From positions 22,205 through 86,204 of the forward strand of contig JAFGLZ010000260.1 in the NCBI GenBank assembly GCA_016927755.1: a DNA stretch of 64,000 nucleotides, given 5' to 3'. The translations under genes and the position numbers were made by a program. The DNA is from Phycisphaerae bacterium (GTDB lineage Bacteria; Planctomycetota; Phycisphaerae; UBA1845; JAFGLZ01). The notes beneath the pieces are model-generated. The model searched no databases, was not told the origin of the DNA, and saw only the letters and a list, made by a program, of their open reading frames with translations. Shown piece by piece: positions 1 through 8,979 of this stretch (position 1 is the stretch's first letter; each line of letters begins with the position of its first letter).

Positions 1-2
1 CC

Positions 3-296
3 GGTCAGCGGAGCAGCATCGCCGACGCCTTGTCGCTGCTGAGCGATCCGGACTCGCTCACCAAGGTGTGGGACCGTGAGTGGCAGGAGTACGTTCTTTC
101 GGTCTGTCTGCGACGCGCGAAGCAGAACTTCACGTCTCGCGATATGCGGATCTTCGAGCTGCTGACGCTGAACCGGCTGGCCGTGAAGCAGGTCGCGCAG
201 GACGAGACGTTGAGTCCGGACGCGGTGTTCAAGATCAAGCATCGCGTGCTCAAGTTCATGAGCCAGGTCAAGGTCGAGGTGGAAGGGGCGGTCTGA
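3..296 (+). CDS. ECF-type RNA polymerase sigma factor, 3' part only
   Basis: The reading frame is open from the window edge to the TGA at 296, so the gene begins outside the window. The visible 97 residues contain the linker (around DPDSLTKVWDREW) and then a region 4 helix-turn-helix (about FTSRDMRIFELL through the FKIKHRVLKF helix) that would bind the -35 element. This spacing and wording resemble the sigma-70 family factors that planctomycetes encode next to Ser/Thr kinases. The kinase gene starts 161 bp downstream on the same strand and carries an anti-sigma zinc motif, which supports a regulatory pair. A start inside the window (TTG at 30) has no convincing ribosome binding site and would remove part of the conserved linker. 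Region 2 is not visible, so the subgroup cannot be assigned. Confidence 0.8.
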   Translation, partial: GQRSSIADALSLLSDPDSLTKVWDREWQEYVLSVCLRRAKQNFTSRDMRIFELLTLNRLAVKQVAQDETLSPDAVFKIKHRVLKFMSQVKVEVEGAV

Positions 297-366
297 GCGG
301 GGGCGGGTGATCCGGGCGCGCCCTCTGGGGGCGCATTGGCAGGTTACTCGCGTTCGCGGGGGTCGC

Positions 367-414
367 GGGCAGGATGCCCTTGCCGGAGTCCACGGGCAAG
401 ATGCCCGTGCCACG
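367..414. repeat. Palindromic repeat family A, one degenerate and one intact unit
   Basis: An imperfect unit (367-383) is followed by a perfect hairpin CACGGGCAAGATGCCCGTG at 391-409. The same hairpin recurs at 7714 and, with CATG ends, at 21279. The unit lies between the sigma factor and kinase genes and contains in-frame ATGs, which create a false N-terminal extension of the kinase frame. Confidence 0.75.
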
Positions 415-457
415 GTGGGGTGACGGCCGCGCATTGATTTGGGCAGGAGAAGGGCTC

Positions 458-3400
458 GTGTCTGGGTGCCTCAGTCTGGAGGAGCTGGAGCGGATCGCGA
501 GCGGTCAGGAGGACGGGCCGGGACGAGACTTGGCGGGACACCTCGAGGAATGCGCGTCTTGCCGCGAGCGGCTGGACGACGTACGGCGAAATCTTCAACT
601 CTTCGATGCGTATCTGGCATCCGACTCCGACTTCCTTCAGCGGAGCCTGCGAACCACCCCGTGCGAGAGCGAGTCGGGAAACGGCGCGTCGGATCTGGGC
701 GAGCCGACCGGGGCGCTTCCGGTCATCGATGGATACGAGCTGCTCGAGGAGATCCACCGCGGCGCGCAGGGCGCGGTGTACAAGGCGGTTCAGACGTCGA
801 CGAAGCGAACGGTCGGGATCAAGGTTCTGCTGCACGGGCTGTACGCATCTCACCGCCAGAAGCGGCGTTTCGAGCGGGAGATCGATCTGGTCGCGGAGCT
901 GGAGCATCCGAATATCGTCCGCTTGTACGACAGCGGGCGCGCCAACGGACGGCACTACTTCGTGATGCACTACATCGAGGGGCTGCCGCTTTGCGACTAC
1001 ATGACGGTGAGTCGGCCGGGTGTCGAGAAGACGCTGATCCTGTTCGTGAAGATCTGCCAGGCGGTGGCGTACGCGCACGCTCGGGGGATTCTCCATCGCG
1101 ACCTGAAGCCGAGCAACATCCTGGTCTCGTCGGCGGGTGAGCCGTACATCCTGGACTTCGGGCTGGCCAAACCGATCGACGCGACGATCACGGGTCCGGA
1201 CTCACTGACGACGCGTCCGGGGGAGTTCTTCGGGACGCTGGCGTACGCCTCTCCGGAGCAGGCGTCGTGCAACCCTGACGCGGTGGATACTCGAAGCGAC
1301 GTTTACGCGTTGGGGGTGATTCTGTACGAGCTGCTGACGGGTCGAGGCCCGTATCCGACGACGGGTTCGATGTCCGAGGTGCTGCGTCACATCGAGGAGA
1401 CGGAGCCGGCTCGGGCGTCTCACCATAACGCGCGCGTGAGCAGCGAGCTGGACACGATCATTCGCAAGGCGCTGGAGAAGGATCCGGACCGTCGCTACCA
1501 GTCGGTGCATGCGTTCGCGGCGGACATCGAACGGTACCTGGACGGTCGTCCGATTCTGGCCAAGCCGCCGAGCAGCCTGTACACGTTTCGGAAACTCATC
1601 TCGCGTCACAAGGGCATTACGGCGCTGACGGCGACGCTTCTGGTGAGCCTCATGGGGTTCGCGGCGGTGACCACCGTTTACGCGCGACTTTTCCTACGAC
1701 AGCGCGACCGTGCGGTGTCGGCCGAGCGGCGTGCCCGTGCCGAGGCCGAGGCACTGGAGCGAAGCCTCTACTTCAACCGGATCAACCTTGCGTTCAGCGC
1801 GTTCGAGGGGCGCGACACCGCACGGATGAAGCAGATGCTGGAGGCGTGCCCGGAGAGTCTTCGCGCGTGGGAGTGGCGGCGGCTGAAGTGGCTCAGCGAT
1901 CAAAGCCTGGTCACGTTTCGGGGGCTGACGGACGACGTTCTCGTGCCGCTTCGGGTCTCGGCCGACGGACGATGGGTGGCCACTCCCGGACGGGATCGGA
2001 CGCTCCGAGCGTGGGAGCCGTCGACGGGTCGTGAGGTGCTGGCGATCGGGGAGGTCGACCCGGGCTGCATGACGGGCTTCTCGCCGGATGGGAACAAGCT
2101 TGCCGTGCCGGGTGGCGAGGGGTTCGTGGGGGTATGGGAGATTCCGACGGGCGTCGAGCGTATGCGGCTGGCGCACGCGGGGGCCCGTCGGGCCAGCTTC
2201 TCTCCGGACGGGCGGCGAGTCGTCTCGAGCGACGCCGAGGCCGCTCGGGTCTGGGACGCCTTGGACGGTCATTTGATCGCGGAACTCCCGGGGACATGCG
2301 GCGAGTTCTCTCCGGAGGGGGGGTATCTTCTGGCGTATCGATCCGGCGAGCGAAGCGTCTGCGAGGTTTCCAGCGGGAAGGTCGTGATCCGGATCAACTC
2401 GCTGGGCGCGGCGCCCGCGGCAATCATGTTCTCTCGGGGGGATCAGGGCGTTCTGGCCTGCTGCAGCGACGGCATGACACGCGTGTGGTCGCTCCCGTCT
2501 GGGGAGGTGGTTCATGCGTTACCGCATCGGGGGGCGAAATCGGTGTCGGAGGAGGTCGGTGGGACTCGTATCGTCACGTACGACGATACGGCGATCAAGA
2601 TCTGGGACGCGGGGGCAGGGAAGTGCATTACGACGATCGATTGCGGCGCGAAGGGCCCATCGTACAGCCCGTCGCCAGGAGGGAAGTACGCGGTTCTCGC
2701 GACGCCGCAGTCGACGCGGGTCTTCGACCTGGGGGACGGCCGCCTGATCCTGACGACGGCGGGGAGCCAGCAACGAGAGCGCGAGTTCCGCTTCTCTCCG
2801 GACGGCACGCGATTCCTGTGTCGAGACCGACAAGGCGCGATCGCGGTGTGGGGTCTGCCCTCGGGAACGCTCGAGTTGAAGCTTCCGCGGCACAAGGCGA
2901 TGGCGTACGAGTACTCGACGGACGCGGCGCGGATCGTAACAGGCAGCCGAGAGGCGATCAGGCTCTGGGACGCATCCGACGGCCGGGAGTTGTTGAAGAT
3001 TCCCGTGGAGGATTTCCATCAGTTCGTCGCCACGGGCCTCTCGCCCGACGGCAAACGAATCGTCACGTGCCACAACGACGACCTGACGATCATCGAGCAT
3101 GACGCGCGTACGGGCAAGCACCTGCTGACTCGGAGGAATCCGTATCCATGGTTGCGGATCGCGGGATGGGGTCAGCGCGACGTCCGGCGTCTCGACGCGG
3201 TGGCGGCGGTCTTCGACGGGGACACGGGCAAGACCGAACTGCTGCGGGGTCACGTGGGGTCGATTCGTCAGCATCTGCACGTGCCGGGCGGGAAGCGATT
3301 CGTGACGGCCAGCGACGATGACACATGCAAGATCTGGTCGTACGACTCGGTCGGCGAGGCGCTCCGCTGGCGGCTTTCGGGCGGCTTGCGGTCCGCGGCG

Positions 3401-4300
3401 TTCTCGCCGGACGGAGAGCGTATCGCGACGATCAGCTCGGACGGCGAGCTAGCGTCGTGGGAGGCGGCGCGCGTCGGCGAACCCCTTTGGCAGATTCGCG
3501 CGCATGAAGGCAGCGACACCTCGTCGTTGGACTTCTCGCCGGACGGAACGTTGCTGGTTACGGCGCCGGCGGACGTCAACAAGGCCGATACGTCACCGCG
3601 CGTGTGGGAATCGGGGACGGGTCGAGCGGTTCGAGTCCTGACGGGACACACCCAGGGGGTTTCCTGCATCAGGTTTCTGCCCGACGGGAAGCGAATCGTC
3701 TCGGCGGGCTGGGACGGGACGGTGCGCCTTTGGGATGCGATGACGGGCAAGGAGATATCCTCTCACGCCCAGCGGGGTGAGGTCTGGGATCTGGCGGTAT
3801 CCGGAGACGGCAGGCTGATCGCCTCGGGGGGGCAGGAGGGCGTCGTCTACCTGTGGGACGTTGGTCAGGGCGTGGTCAGGGCGAGACTGGAGGGACACAC
3901 GAACGACATCGACGCGTTGGCGTTCTCTCCGGACGGTCGGAAGCTCGTCTCGGGCGACAACGACGGCACGCTCATCTGCTGGGAGGTGGCGACCGGCCAG
4001 CCCTGCTGGACTCAACACACGCGAAACGCGAAGAACTACGCGGCGGTTTTCACGCCGGACGGCAGACGGGTACTGACGGGGCACAAGCATCGCATCAACA
4101 TCTGGGAGGCAGACTCGGGATCGCTGGTCGCCGGTTGGCGGGCGCACGATGGGTCGATCTACAGCCTGGACCTGACGTCGGACGGCAGGTATCTCCTGTC
4201 GGCGAGCGGATTCGGGTTCACGGTTTGGCCGGCTTGGGGGGCCAGGTCGGCATCGGTGGCTCTGGAGGCAACGACACGTTCTCAAGAGACGCGCGACTGA
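458..4300 (+). CDS. Membrane Ser/Thr protein kinase with N-terminal zinc anti-sigma motif and WD40 propeller
   Basis: This is a 1,280-residue kinase. Residues 28-35 hold H-x3-C-x2-C (H28, C32, C35), the zinc anti-sigma signature. The kinase domain spans about 93-365: glycine loop RGAQGAV (101-107), lysine K122, HRDLKPSN with D215, DFG at 233-235 and an ASPEQ segment replacing APE. One transmembrane helix lies at about 387-409, followed by a short coiled coil and then more than a dozen WD40 blades (FSPDG and W-D signatures) to the C terminus. The kinase therefore faces the cytoplasm and the propeller the other side. I chose GTG 458 because AGGAGA (445-450) precedes it; upstream ATGs at 374 and 401 fall in palindromic repeat sequence. 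All catalytic residues are present. The substrate is unknown; the adjacent sigma factor is the obvious candidate (inference). Confidence 0.9.
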   Translation: MSGCLSLEELERIASGQEDGPGRDLAGHLEECASCRERLDDVRRNLQLFDAYLASDSDFLQRSLRTTPCESESGNGASDLGEPTGALPVIDGYELLEEIHRGAQGAVYKAVQTSTKRTVGIKVLLHGLYASHRQKRRFEREIDLVAELEHPNIVRLYDSGRANGRHYFVMHYIEGLPLCDYMTVSRPGVEKTLILFVKICQAVAYAHARGILHRDLKPSNILVSSAGEPYILDFGLAKPIDATITGPDSLTTRPGEFFGTLAYASPEQASCNPDAVDTRSDVYALGVILYELLTGRGPYPTTGSMSEVLRHIEETEPARASHHNARVSSELDTIIRKALEKDPDRRYQSVHAFAADIERYLDGRPILAKPPSSLYTFRKLISRHKGITALTATLLVSLMGFAAVTTVYARLFLRQRDRAVSAERRARAEAEALERSLYFNRINLAFSAFEGRDTARMKQMLEACPESLRAWEWRRLKWLSDQSLVTFRGLTDDVLVPLRVSADGRWVATPGRDRTLRAWEPSTGREVLAIGEVDPGCMTGFSPDGNKLAVPGGEGFVGVWEIPTGVERMRLAHAGARRASFSPDGRRVVSSDAEAARVWDALDGHLIAELPGTCGEFSPEGGYLLAYRSGERSVCEVSSGKVVIRINSLGAAPAAIMFSRGDQGVLACCSDGMTRVWSLPSGEVVHALPHRGAKSVSEEVGGTRIVTYDDTAIKIWDAGAGKCITTIDCGAKGPSYSPSPGGKYAVLATPQSTRVFDLGDGRLILTTAGSQQREREFRFSPDGTRFLCRDRQGAIAVWGLPSGTLELKLPRHKAMAYEYSTDAARIVTGSREAIRLWDASDGRELLKIPVEDFHQFVATGLSPDGKRIVTCHNDDLTIIEHDARTGKHLLTRRNPYPWLRIAGWGQRDVRRLDAVAAVFDGDTGKTELLRGHVGSIRQHLHVPGGKRFVTASDDDTCKIWSYDSVGEALRWRLSGGLRSAAFSPDGERIATISSDGELASWEAARVGEPLWQIRAHEGSDTSSLDFSPDGTLLVTAPADVNKADTSPRVWESGTGRAVRVLTGHTQGVSCIRFLPDGKRIVSAGWDGTVRLWDAMTGKEISSHAQRGEVWDLAVSGDGRLIASGGQEGVVYLWDVGQGVVRARLEGHTNDIDALAFSPDGRKLVSGDNDGTLICWEVATGQPCWTQHTRNAKNYAAVFTPDGRRVLTGHKHRINIWEADSGSLVAGWRAHDGSIYSLDLTSDGRYLLSASGFGFTVWPAWGARSASVALEATTRSQETRD

Positions 4301-4401
4301 GCCGAAACCACGAGGTACATCGGTAAGCTGCCCTCAGGGATCTTCGAGCAGACGGCAGAAACGGGTTGCCCGACCTCTTCAGAGGCAAGGGCAGGAATCT
4401 G

Positions 4402-4450
4402 GACGGGAATTCGAGTCCCCCACCGCTGAAGCGATGGGGCACCCATCGGA
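4402..4450. repeat. Palindromic repeat family C in the 4301-4673 gap
   Basis: The unit reads GGGAATTCGAGTCCCCCACC and then folds through CCGCTGAAGCG into a hairpin with a GA turn; here one arm has a mismatch (GCGATGG). Related copies lie at 10727, 15215 and 28676. The rest of this 373-bp gap holds smaller inverted repeats (around 4362-4390 and 4517-4532), no convincing gene, and a promoter just before the aminotransferase. Confidence 0.75.
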
Positions 4451-4567
4451 GATTTCGAAAACGCGCACTGTTCATTCCTTGTTGCGGGTAGTTCAGCGGG
4501 GCTGTCCGCACGGGAAGAATCCCGCAGCTCGGGGCTGCTTGTTCGGCTTGGCTCACGGCGCGTTCGT

Positions 4568-4596
4568 TTGGTCTTGCCGGATCGAGATGTTATCCT
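4568..4596 (+). promoter_or_regulatory. Predicted housekeeping promoter for the aminotransferase/radical SAM operon
   Basis: TTGGTC, 17 bp, TATCCT. A transcript from here would begin near 4603, which rules out the GTG at 4602 as a start and supports GTG 4674. Confidence 0.4.
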
Positions 4597-4673
4597 AACT
4601 CGTGCAATGGTCCGCGAGGTCTGACGCTTCCGAGCCGGGCGTTCTTCTGGGCCGGCGATTTCCGGAGACTGGG

Positions 4674-5882
4674 GTGATTCCGCGACGGCGCGTGCCGATC
4701 AGCGCATATGACGTGGCCGAGTGGCTTCGATCGCCCCTCCGATCGCGCGAGCGATCGGCGGAGGACGTGGCGTCGTTCGAGCGCGCCTTCACCGAGTATC
4801 TGGGCTGCGGGTTCGCGCGGGCCACGACGAGCGGGCGGGACTGCATCGAGTTGGCGCTGGGGGCCGTGGGGGTTGCGTCGGGCGACGAGGTGATCGTTCC
4901 GGCGTACACGCTGGGCGAACTCATGCCGCTGCTGCAGGCGAGGGGTCTGACGCTGATTCCGGCGGACATCGAGGAGGACACGTTCAATATCGATCCCCGG
5001 CGGATCGCGGAGCGGATCACGCCGCGGACCAAGGCGATCCTGGCCACGCACCTGTTGGGCGCCCCCTGCGACATCGAGGCGATATGCGGGCTGGCCCGAG
5101 AGCGCGGGGTCGCGGTGGTGGAGGACTGCGCTCACGGGCTGGGCGCGGACGTGTCGGGCCGGAAGGTGGGCACGTTCGGAGACGCGGCGATCTTCAGTCT
5201 GGAGGTGAACAAAGCGGTTCCGACGTACGGCGGCGGCGTGGTGGTCACGAACGACGCCAAGGCGGCGGAGGCGATCGCGGCGGCGTTGGACTCACGACCA
5301 CGGAACGACAAGCCGGCGCTCAAGAAGGCGTTTAGCAGTTGGCTGGAGGAGGGGATGGTGCGCAGTCCGTTCTACTCGATCCTGGCGAGGATCCTGTTTT
5401 CGGAGCGATTCGCGGCGCGGTTCGAGCAGATGTACCGTGGCGGTCACGATCGGCTCCGCGCGGTCAAGCCGCGGTACTCGGGATTTCAGGCACGGCTGGG
5501 GCTGCGGCGTCTCGGGCAGCTCGACCGGCGGAACGAGCGACTCAACGAGCGCTGGGAGGCGATGGCCAAGGGGCTGCCCGAGGGGTTCGTTCGGCAGGCG
5601 CGGGATCGCGTGGGCCGGCCGGCGTTCTACAACTTCGTGGCGCTCAGCCCGATCCCGCCGCGCGAGTTGCGCAAGCGGGTGATGCGCCGGGGGGTGGACA
5701 TCGGCGTCGGCAGCGAGGTGATGGACGAGTGCGCGCGGATGCTGGGCTTCGAGGACTGTCCGGTGGCCGCAAGCGTTTCGGAGCGGGCGGTGCTGCTGCC
5801 GCTGTATGACGGGTTGAGCCAGCGACGGTTCCGACGGGTGATTCGCGCCTTGGAAGAGGCGGTGCGGGGGGAGGCGCGTTGA
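4674..5882 (+). CDS. DegT/DnrJ/EryC1-type PLP-dependent aminotransferase
   Basis: This fold-type I PLP enzyme of the sugar aminotransferase family is about 402 residues long, normal for the family. Visible family landmarks are the cofactor-pocket TTSGRDCIELAL segment, the VIVPAYTLGE strand, the EDCAHGLGA motif (PLP-pyridine aspartate), and FSLEVNKAVPTYGGG, where the lysine should form the Schiff base. The usual wording is F-S-x-x-x-x-K followed by a G-rich loop, so the active site looks complete. GTG 4674 is preceded by GGAG (4664-4667) with a 6-nt gap. The stop codon overlaps the start of the radical SAM gene by one base, so the two are translationally coupled and probably share a pathway. 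Members make amino sugars, but the substrate cannot be read from sequence. Confidence 0.88.
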   Translation: MIPRRRVPISAYDVAEWLRSPLRSRERSAEDVASFERAFTEYLGCGFARATTSGRDCIELALGAVGVASGDEVIVPAYTLGELMPLLQARGLTLIPADIEEDTFNIDPRRIAERITPRTKAILATHLLGAPCDIEAICGLARERGVAVVEDCAHGLGADVSGRKVGTFGDAAIFSLEVNKAVPTYGGGVVVTNDAKAAEAIAAALDSRPRNDKPALKKAFSSWLEEGMVRSPFYSILARILFSERFAARFEQMYRGGHDRLRAVKPRYSGFQARLGLRRLGQLDRRNERLNERWEAMAKGLPEGFVRQARDRVGRPAFYNFVALSPIPPRELRKRVMRRGVDIGVGSEVMDECARMLGFEDCPVAASVSERAVLLPLYDGLSQRRFRRVIRALEEAVRGEAR

Positions 5883-7330
5883 TGACGTCGGAGCTTCGAC
5901 CGATTCTCTGTCGGATCGAGCGTGCGCCGGAAGAGCTGACGGGGCATCCCCGTCACATCCACCCCGCGTTGGACCTGAAGTACATCCAGGCCGCGATCAA
6001 GCAGGAAACGGGCGAGACGATCGAGTTCCTCGACGGCTGGCTGCAGCGATGGTCGCCGGGAGAACTGGTCGAGCAGGTGCTTGCCCGCGGGTGCGGCATC
6101 GCGGTGATCAAGGCCATGACGCCGTGCATCGACGAGTCGGTCGAGGTGGGCGCTGCGTTGCGGCGGGCGGGGGTGATCACGATCGCCGTGGGCCAGCAAG
6201 TGAATCACGTGGCTTACCAAGCGTGCCCGGGATGGCATGAGGCGTTCGACATCCCGGTGCTGGGCGACCCGGAGCAAGCGGTGCCGGAACTGATCCGCCG
6301 GCTTCGGTCGGGGGAGTCGGCGTCGGCGGTTGGCGGGGCGTGCCGGGAGAAGCTTCAGCGTCGGGAGCCGTTCCTCGTGGACGACCCGAACGGGCTTGCC
6401 CAGCCGGAGTTCACGCGCGATGAGCTGGCGAGGTATCCGTTCCCGTTTCCGATTCCGGGTCGGCCGCCGCGTGTGTGGGGATATCTGCTGAGCGCGTGGG
6501 GATGTCCGCATCGGTGCACGCACTGTTCGGGCGTGGTGCGTAAGACATACGGCTCGCTGCTGCGGACGCGTTGTCCGAAGTCGCTGGTGGATGAGATCGC
6601 GGCGCTGCTGGGTACGGGGTCCGAGGCGATCATCTTCGAGGACGACACGCTGCTGTGCGATCGGGAGAACTTCCTGGCACTCTGCGAGGAGATTGATCGG
6701 CGCGGGCTGAGATTCCCGTGGATCGCGCACGCCCGCCCGGACGAGCTGGACGCGGAGCGGGTGGCGGCGGCGGCGAAGGCGGGGGCGGCGCTGTTCAAGG
6801 TGGGAGTGGAGTCGGGCTCGGGGCGTGTGATCGAGTCGCTGGGCAAGTCGCGTTCGGGCGAGGGGTGGCTGCGGCACATCGAGACGGCATTCGAGAATCT
6901 GCACGCCCACAAGGTTGGCGCGGTGGCGTTGTTCCTGGTGGGCAGCCCGGGAGAGACGGAGGAGGACGTCGAGAAGTCGATCGAGCTGGCGATTCGGCTG
7001 CGGTCGGACTACATCCAGGTCCAGGTGTATTGCGCGTACCCGGACAGCCCGTACTACATCGGTCTTGACGAGGCACAGAGCGCCCTGGTTCAGACGGGCA
7101 GCCAGTATCACTACGACCGGCCGCAGTGGTCGCCGAGCATGCTGCCGCCGGAGGAGCTGCTGCACCATCAATCGGTGTTCTACCGGCGGTACTACCTCCG
7201 CCCGGCGTACGCGCTGCATCATCTTCGACGGTTCTGGCGTTTCTACCTGGACCCGCGGACGGCGTACAACCACATCGTCGGCATGGTGGGTTGGGTCGCG
7301 GGTCTGAGAGGGAGCTCGAGGATCGGGTAG
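5882..7330 (+). CDS. Radical SAM protein with N-terminal cobalamin-binding-like domain
   Basis: The protein has 482 residues. The N-terminal about 150 residues look like a Rossmann B12-binding domain (alternating strands such as GIAVIKAMTP and ITIAVGQQVN), but the DxHxxG cobalamin signature is not obvious. The radical SAM core starts near residue 200 with CPHRCTHC, giving the CxxxCxxC ligands of the 4Fe-4S cluster, followed by a TIM-barrel with ESGSGRVIESLGKS. The C terminus (FYRRYYLRP onward) resembles the tail of the B12-type radical SAM group. ATG 5882 overlaps the aminotransferase stop (TGATG); a TTG three bases earlier is less likely. It probably modifies the same product as the aminotransferase, but the reaction is unknown. 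Confidence 0.85.
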   Translation: MTSELRPILCRIERAPEELTGHPRHIHPALDLKYIQAAIKQETGETIEFLDGWLQRWSPGELVEQVLARGCGIAVIKAMTPCIDESVEVGAALRRAGVITIAVGQQVNHVAYQACPGWHEAFDIPVLGDPEQAVPELIRRLRSGESASAVGGACREKLQRREPFLVDDPNGLAQPEFTRDELARYPFPFPIPGRPPRVWGYLLSAWGCPHRCTHCSGVVRKTYGSLLRTRCPKSLVDEIAALLGTGSEAIIFEDDTLLCDRENFLALCEEIDRRGLRFPWIAHARPDELDAERVAAAAKAGAALFKVGVESGSGRVIESLGKSRSGEGWLRHIETAFENLHAHKVGAVALFLVGSPGETEEDVEKSIELAIRLRSDYIQVQVYCAYPDSPYYIGLDEAQSALVQTGSQYHYDRPQWSPSMLPPEELLHHQSVFYRRYYLRPAYALHHLRRFWRFYLDPRTAYNHIVGMVGWVAGLRGSSRIG

Positions 7331-7419
7331 TCCGCTTTCCCCCTAGCGGGTCCGCGACAGTCTGAGCGGTGTTGGGGAGACCGAGGCGGACAGACGGGCG
7401 GTCTTGCGGAGGGCCTTCC

Positions 7420-7524
7420 TTCGCCCCTCCGGGGCTAAACGAATTGAGTGCGGTCACCAGGGGTTTCGTCCGCCGAAGCGGCGGACTCCACCCCTGGCTA
7501 CATTCCGCCGGCCCTTCGGGCCTG
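7420..7524. repeat. Palindromic repeat family D, nested hairpin array
   Basis: Three hairpins stand in a row: CCCCTCCGGGG; a nested one in which CCAGGGGT pairs with ACCCCTGG around GTCCGCC-GAA-GCGGCGGAC (7457-7497); and GGCCCTTCGGGCC. Read on the minus strand the large hairpin is immediately preceded by GTAG (7498-7501), the tetranucleotide found before REP hairpins in RAYT-linked systems. It occupies most of the 431-bp gap 7331-7761; no gene is supported there. Confidence 0.75.
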
Positions 7525-7713
7525 AATAGGGACCATCGGATTCGCCGCCCAGAGCGTCGTGCGACAGCGGATCTTGAGGGCACCTCGGGCCGGGTTCAGG
7601 TTAGCCGGCACCGCGAACGGCAGCGCGTCGCGCCGGGCGAGGCCAGCTCCTGACGATAGGGCTGGGCGAATCGGGTTCGACCGACGAGGTGGGTGGGGCC
7701 GCCCCCGGGGAGT

Positions 7714-7736
7714 CACGGGCAAGATGCCCGTGCTAC
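7714..7736. repeat. Palindromic repeat family A, intact copy with GTAG
   Basis: Perfect hairpin CACGGGCAAGATGCCCGTG (7714-7732) followed by CTAC, so on the minus strand GTAG directly precedes the stem. Confidence 0.8.
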
Positions 7737-7761
7737 GGGGTCGCGAGCCGGCGCTCGGGCT

Positions 7762-8979
7762 TCAAAACGGCAAGTGGCCGAAGTCGTTTGTGAACTGGGT
7801 CACCTGGGCCATCTTCCGGAGCTCCAGCCAGCAGAGGTACAGGGCTCGCGGGACGTGGAAGCAGCCCTTCCATTTGCCTCCCTTGAGATCGAGGAGGCGA
7901 TCGCCTCGCCGGTCGAGATAGCCGAACCACTCGCCGAATTCGGGGTCGGGGAAGTGGCTCCATGTGTAATCGTGGACCTTCTCGAACCAGGTCCAGCACT
8001 CCGGTCGGGCGGTCAGGGCCACGCCCATGAGCAGCGCGACGAGCGACTCGACGTGGACCCACCACAACTTCTGGTCCCACTCGAGCTGCTGGGGGGGCTT
8101 TCCGTCGGCGTCCATGAAGTAGAAGATGCCGCCGAATTCCTTGTCCCAGCCGAAGTCGAGGAGCCTGAGGAGCATGTCGGTTGCCCGCGTGATCAGTTCC
8201 TGATCTCCACGACGGCGGGCGATGTCCATGATGAACCACATGGCCTCGATGCCATGTCCGGGGTTGATGAGCCTGCCGTCGAAGCAGTCGGGGTGTGAGC
8301 CGTCGGTGGCGACGTGCTCGAAGACCAGGCCTCGCTGGTCATCGACGAAGACGTTCATCACCTCGTCGACGCAGGCGGAGACGTCTCGTTCGACGTCGTC
8401 GGGGTCGAGGAGCCATTCCATCTCGAGGGCGAGGTTGGACAGTATCATCGGCAGGGAGAAGGCCTTCATCGGACGGGTGCCGGGGACGGCCTTGGAATAC
8501 TTGCCCTTGGGGTCGTCCTTGCGTCTGAGGATGCTCTGATACGTGGCCAGGGCGAGGTTCTTGGCGGTCTCATCACCGGAGGCCAGGCCATACTGGCTGA
8601 AGGCCATCGCCGCGAAGCAGTCGGAGAAGATGCTGTGCGGCTGGACGAGGGGGCGGCCCTGGCGATCGAGGGCGAAGTACCACTGGCCCTGGGGATCCGT
8701 GCCATGCCGCTGGAGGAAGGTTGCGCCGTGCCATGCGATCTCGAGCCATTCCTCGCGTGGCTCCAGGCGGTTGTAGAGCATGGCGAAGGTCCAGACCTGA
8801 CGCGCCTGGAGCCAGACGAACTTGTCGGTGTCGAACACGTCGCCGCGGCGGGTGAGGCAGGAGAGGTACCCGCCCTTCTCGCGATCGATGGAGTGGTTGA
8901 TCCAGAAGGGAATCACGTCATCCAGCAAGGCGTTGGCGTACTGGGCCTCGAGGGCCTTGAGCGTTTCGATGTCAGGCAT
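7762..8979 (-). CDS. N-acylglucosamine 2-epimerase (AGE) family protein
   Basis: This 405-residue protein has the length and (alpha/alpha)6-barrel character of AGE-family sugar epimerases and isomerases. Landmarks include KFVWLQARQVWTFAMLYN near the N terminus, HSIFSDCFAAMAF, INPGHGIEAMWFIMD (histidine typical of the active site), LLDFGWDKEFGGIFYFMD and LWWVHVESLVALL with a second conserved histidine. The family acts on N-acylglucosamine, mannose or cellobiose; which one cannot be said. The ATG at 8979 starts the conserved sequence; the long open frame upstream is antisense-type noise over the next gene. The gene lies 80 bp downstream of the oxidoreductase stop on the same strand, so the two probably form an operon for sugar processing. 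Confidence 0.88.
   Translation of the reverse strand: MPDIETLKALEAQYANALLDDVIPFWINHSIDREKGGYLSCLTRRGDVFDTDKFVWLQARQVWTFAMLYNRLEPREEWLEIAWHGATFLQRHGTDPQGQWYFALDRQGRPLVQPHSIFSDCFAAMAFSQYGLASGDETAKNLALATYQSILRRKDDPKGKYSKAVPGTRPMKAFSLPMILSNLALEMEWLLDPDDVERDVSACVDEVMNVFVDDQRGLVFEHVATDGSHPDCFDGRLINPGHGIEAMWFIMDIARRRGDQELITRATDMLLRLLDFGWDKEFGGIFYFMDADGKPPQQLEWDQKLWWVHVESLVALLMGVALTARPECWTWFEKVHDYTWSHFPDPEFGEWFGYLDRRGDRLLDLKGGKWKGCFHVPRALYLCWLELRKMAQVTQFTNDFGHLPF

Noticed and set aside
4486..4550. tRNA-like stretch starting GCGGGTAGTTCAGCGG
   Set aside because: It has a D-arm-like start but no TTC(A/G) T-loop, no anticodon stem, and no pairing acceptor end; it looks like another small palindrome cluster.
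5627..7273. Long minus-strand open frame opposite the radical SAM gene
   Set aside because: Same antisense pattern with an arginine-rich product and no domain; the plus-strand gene has clear motifs.
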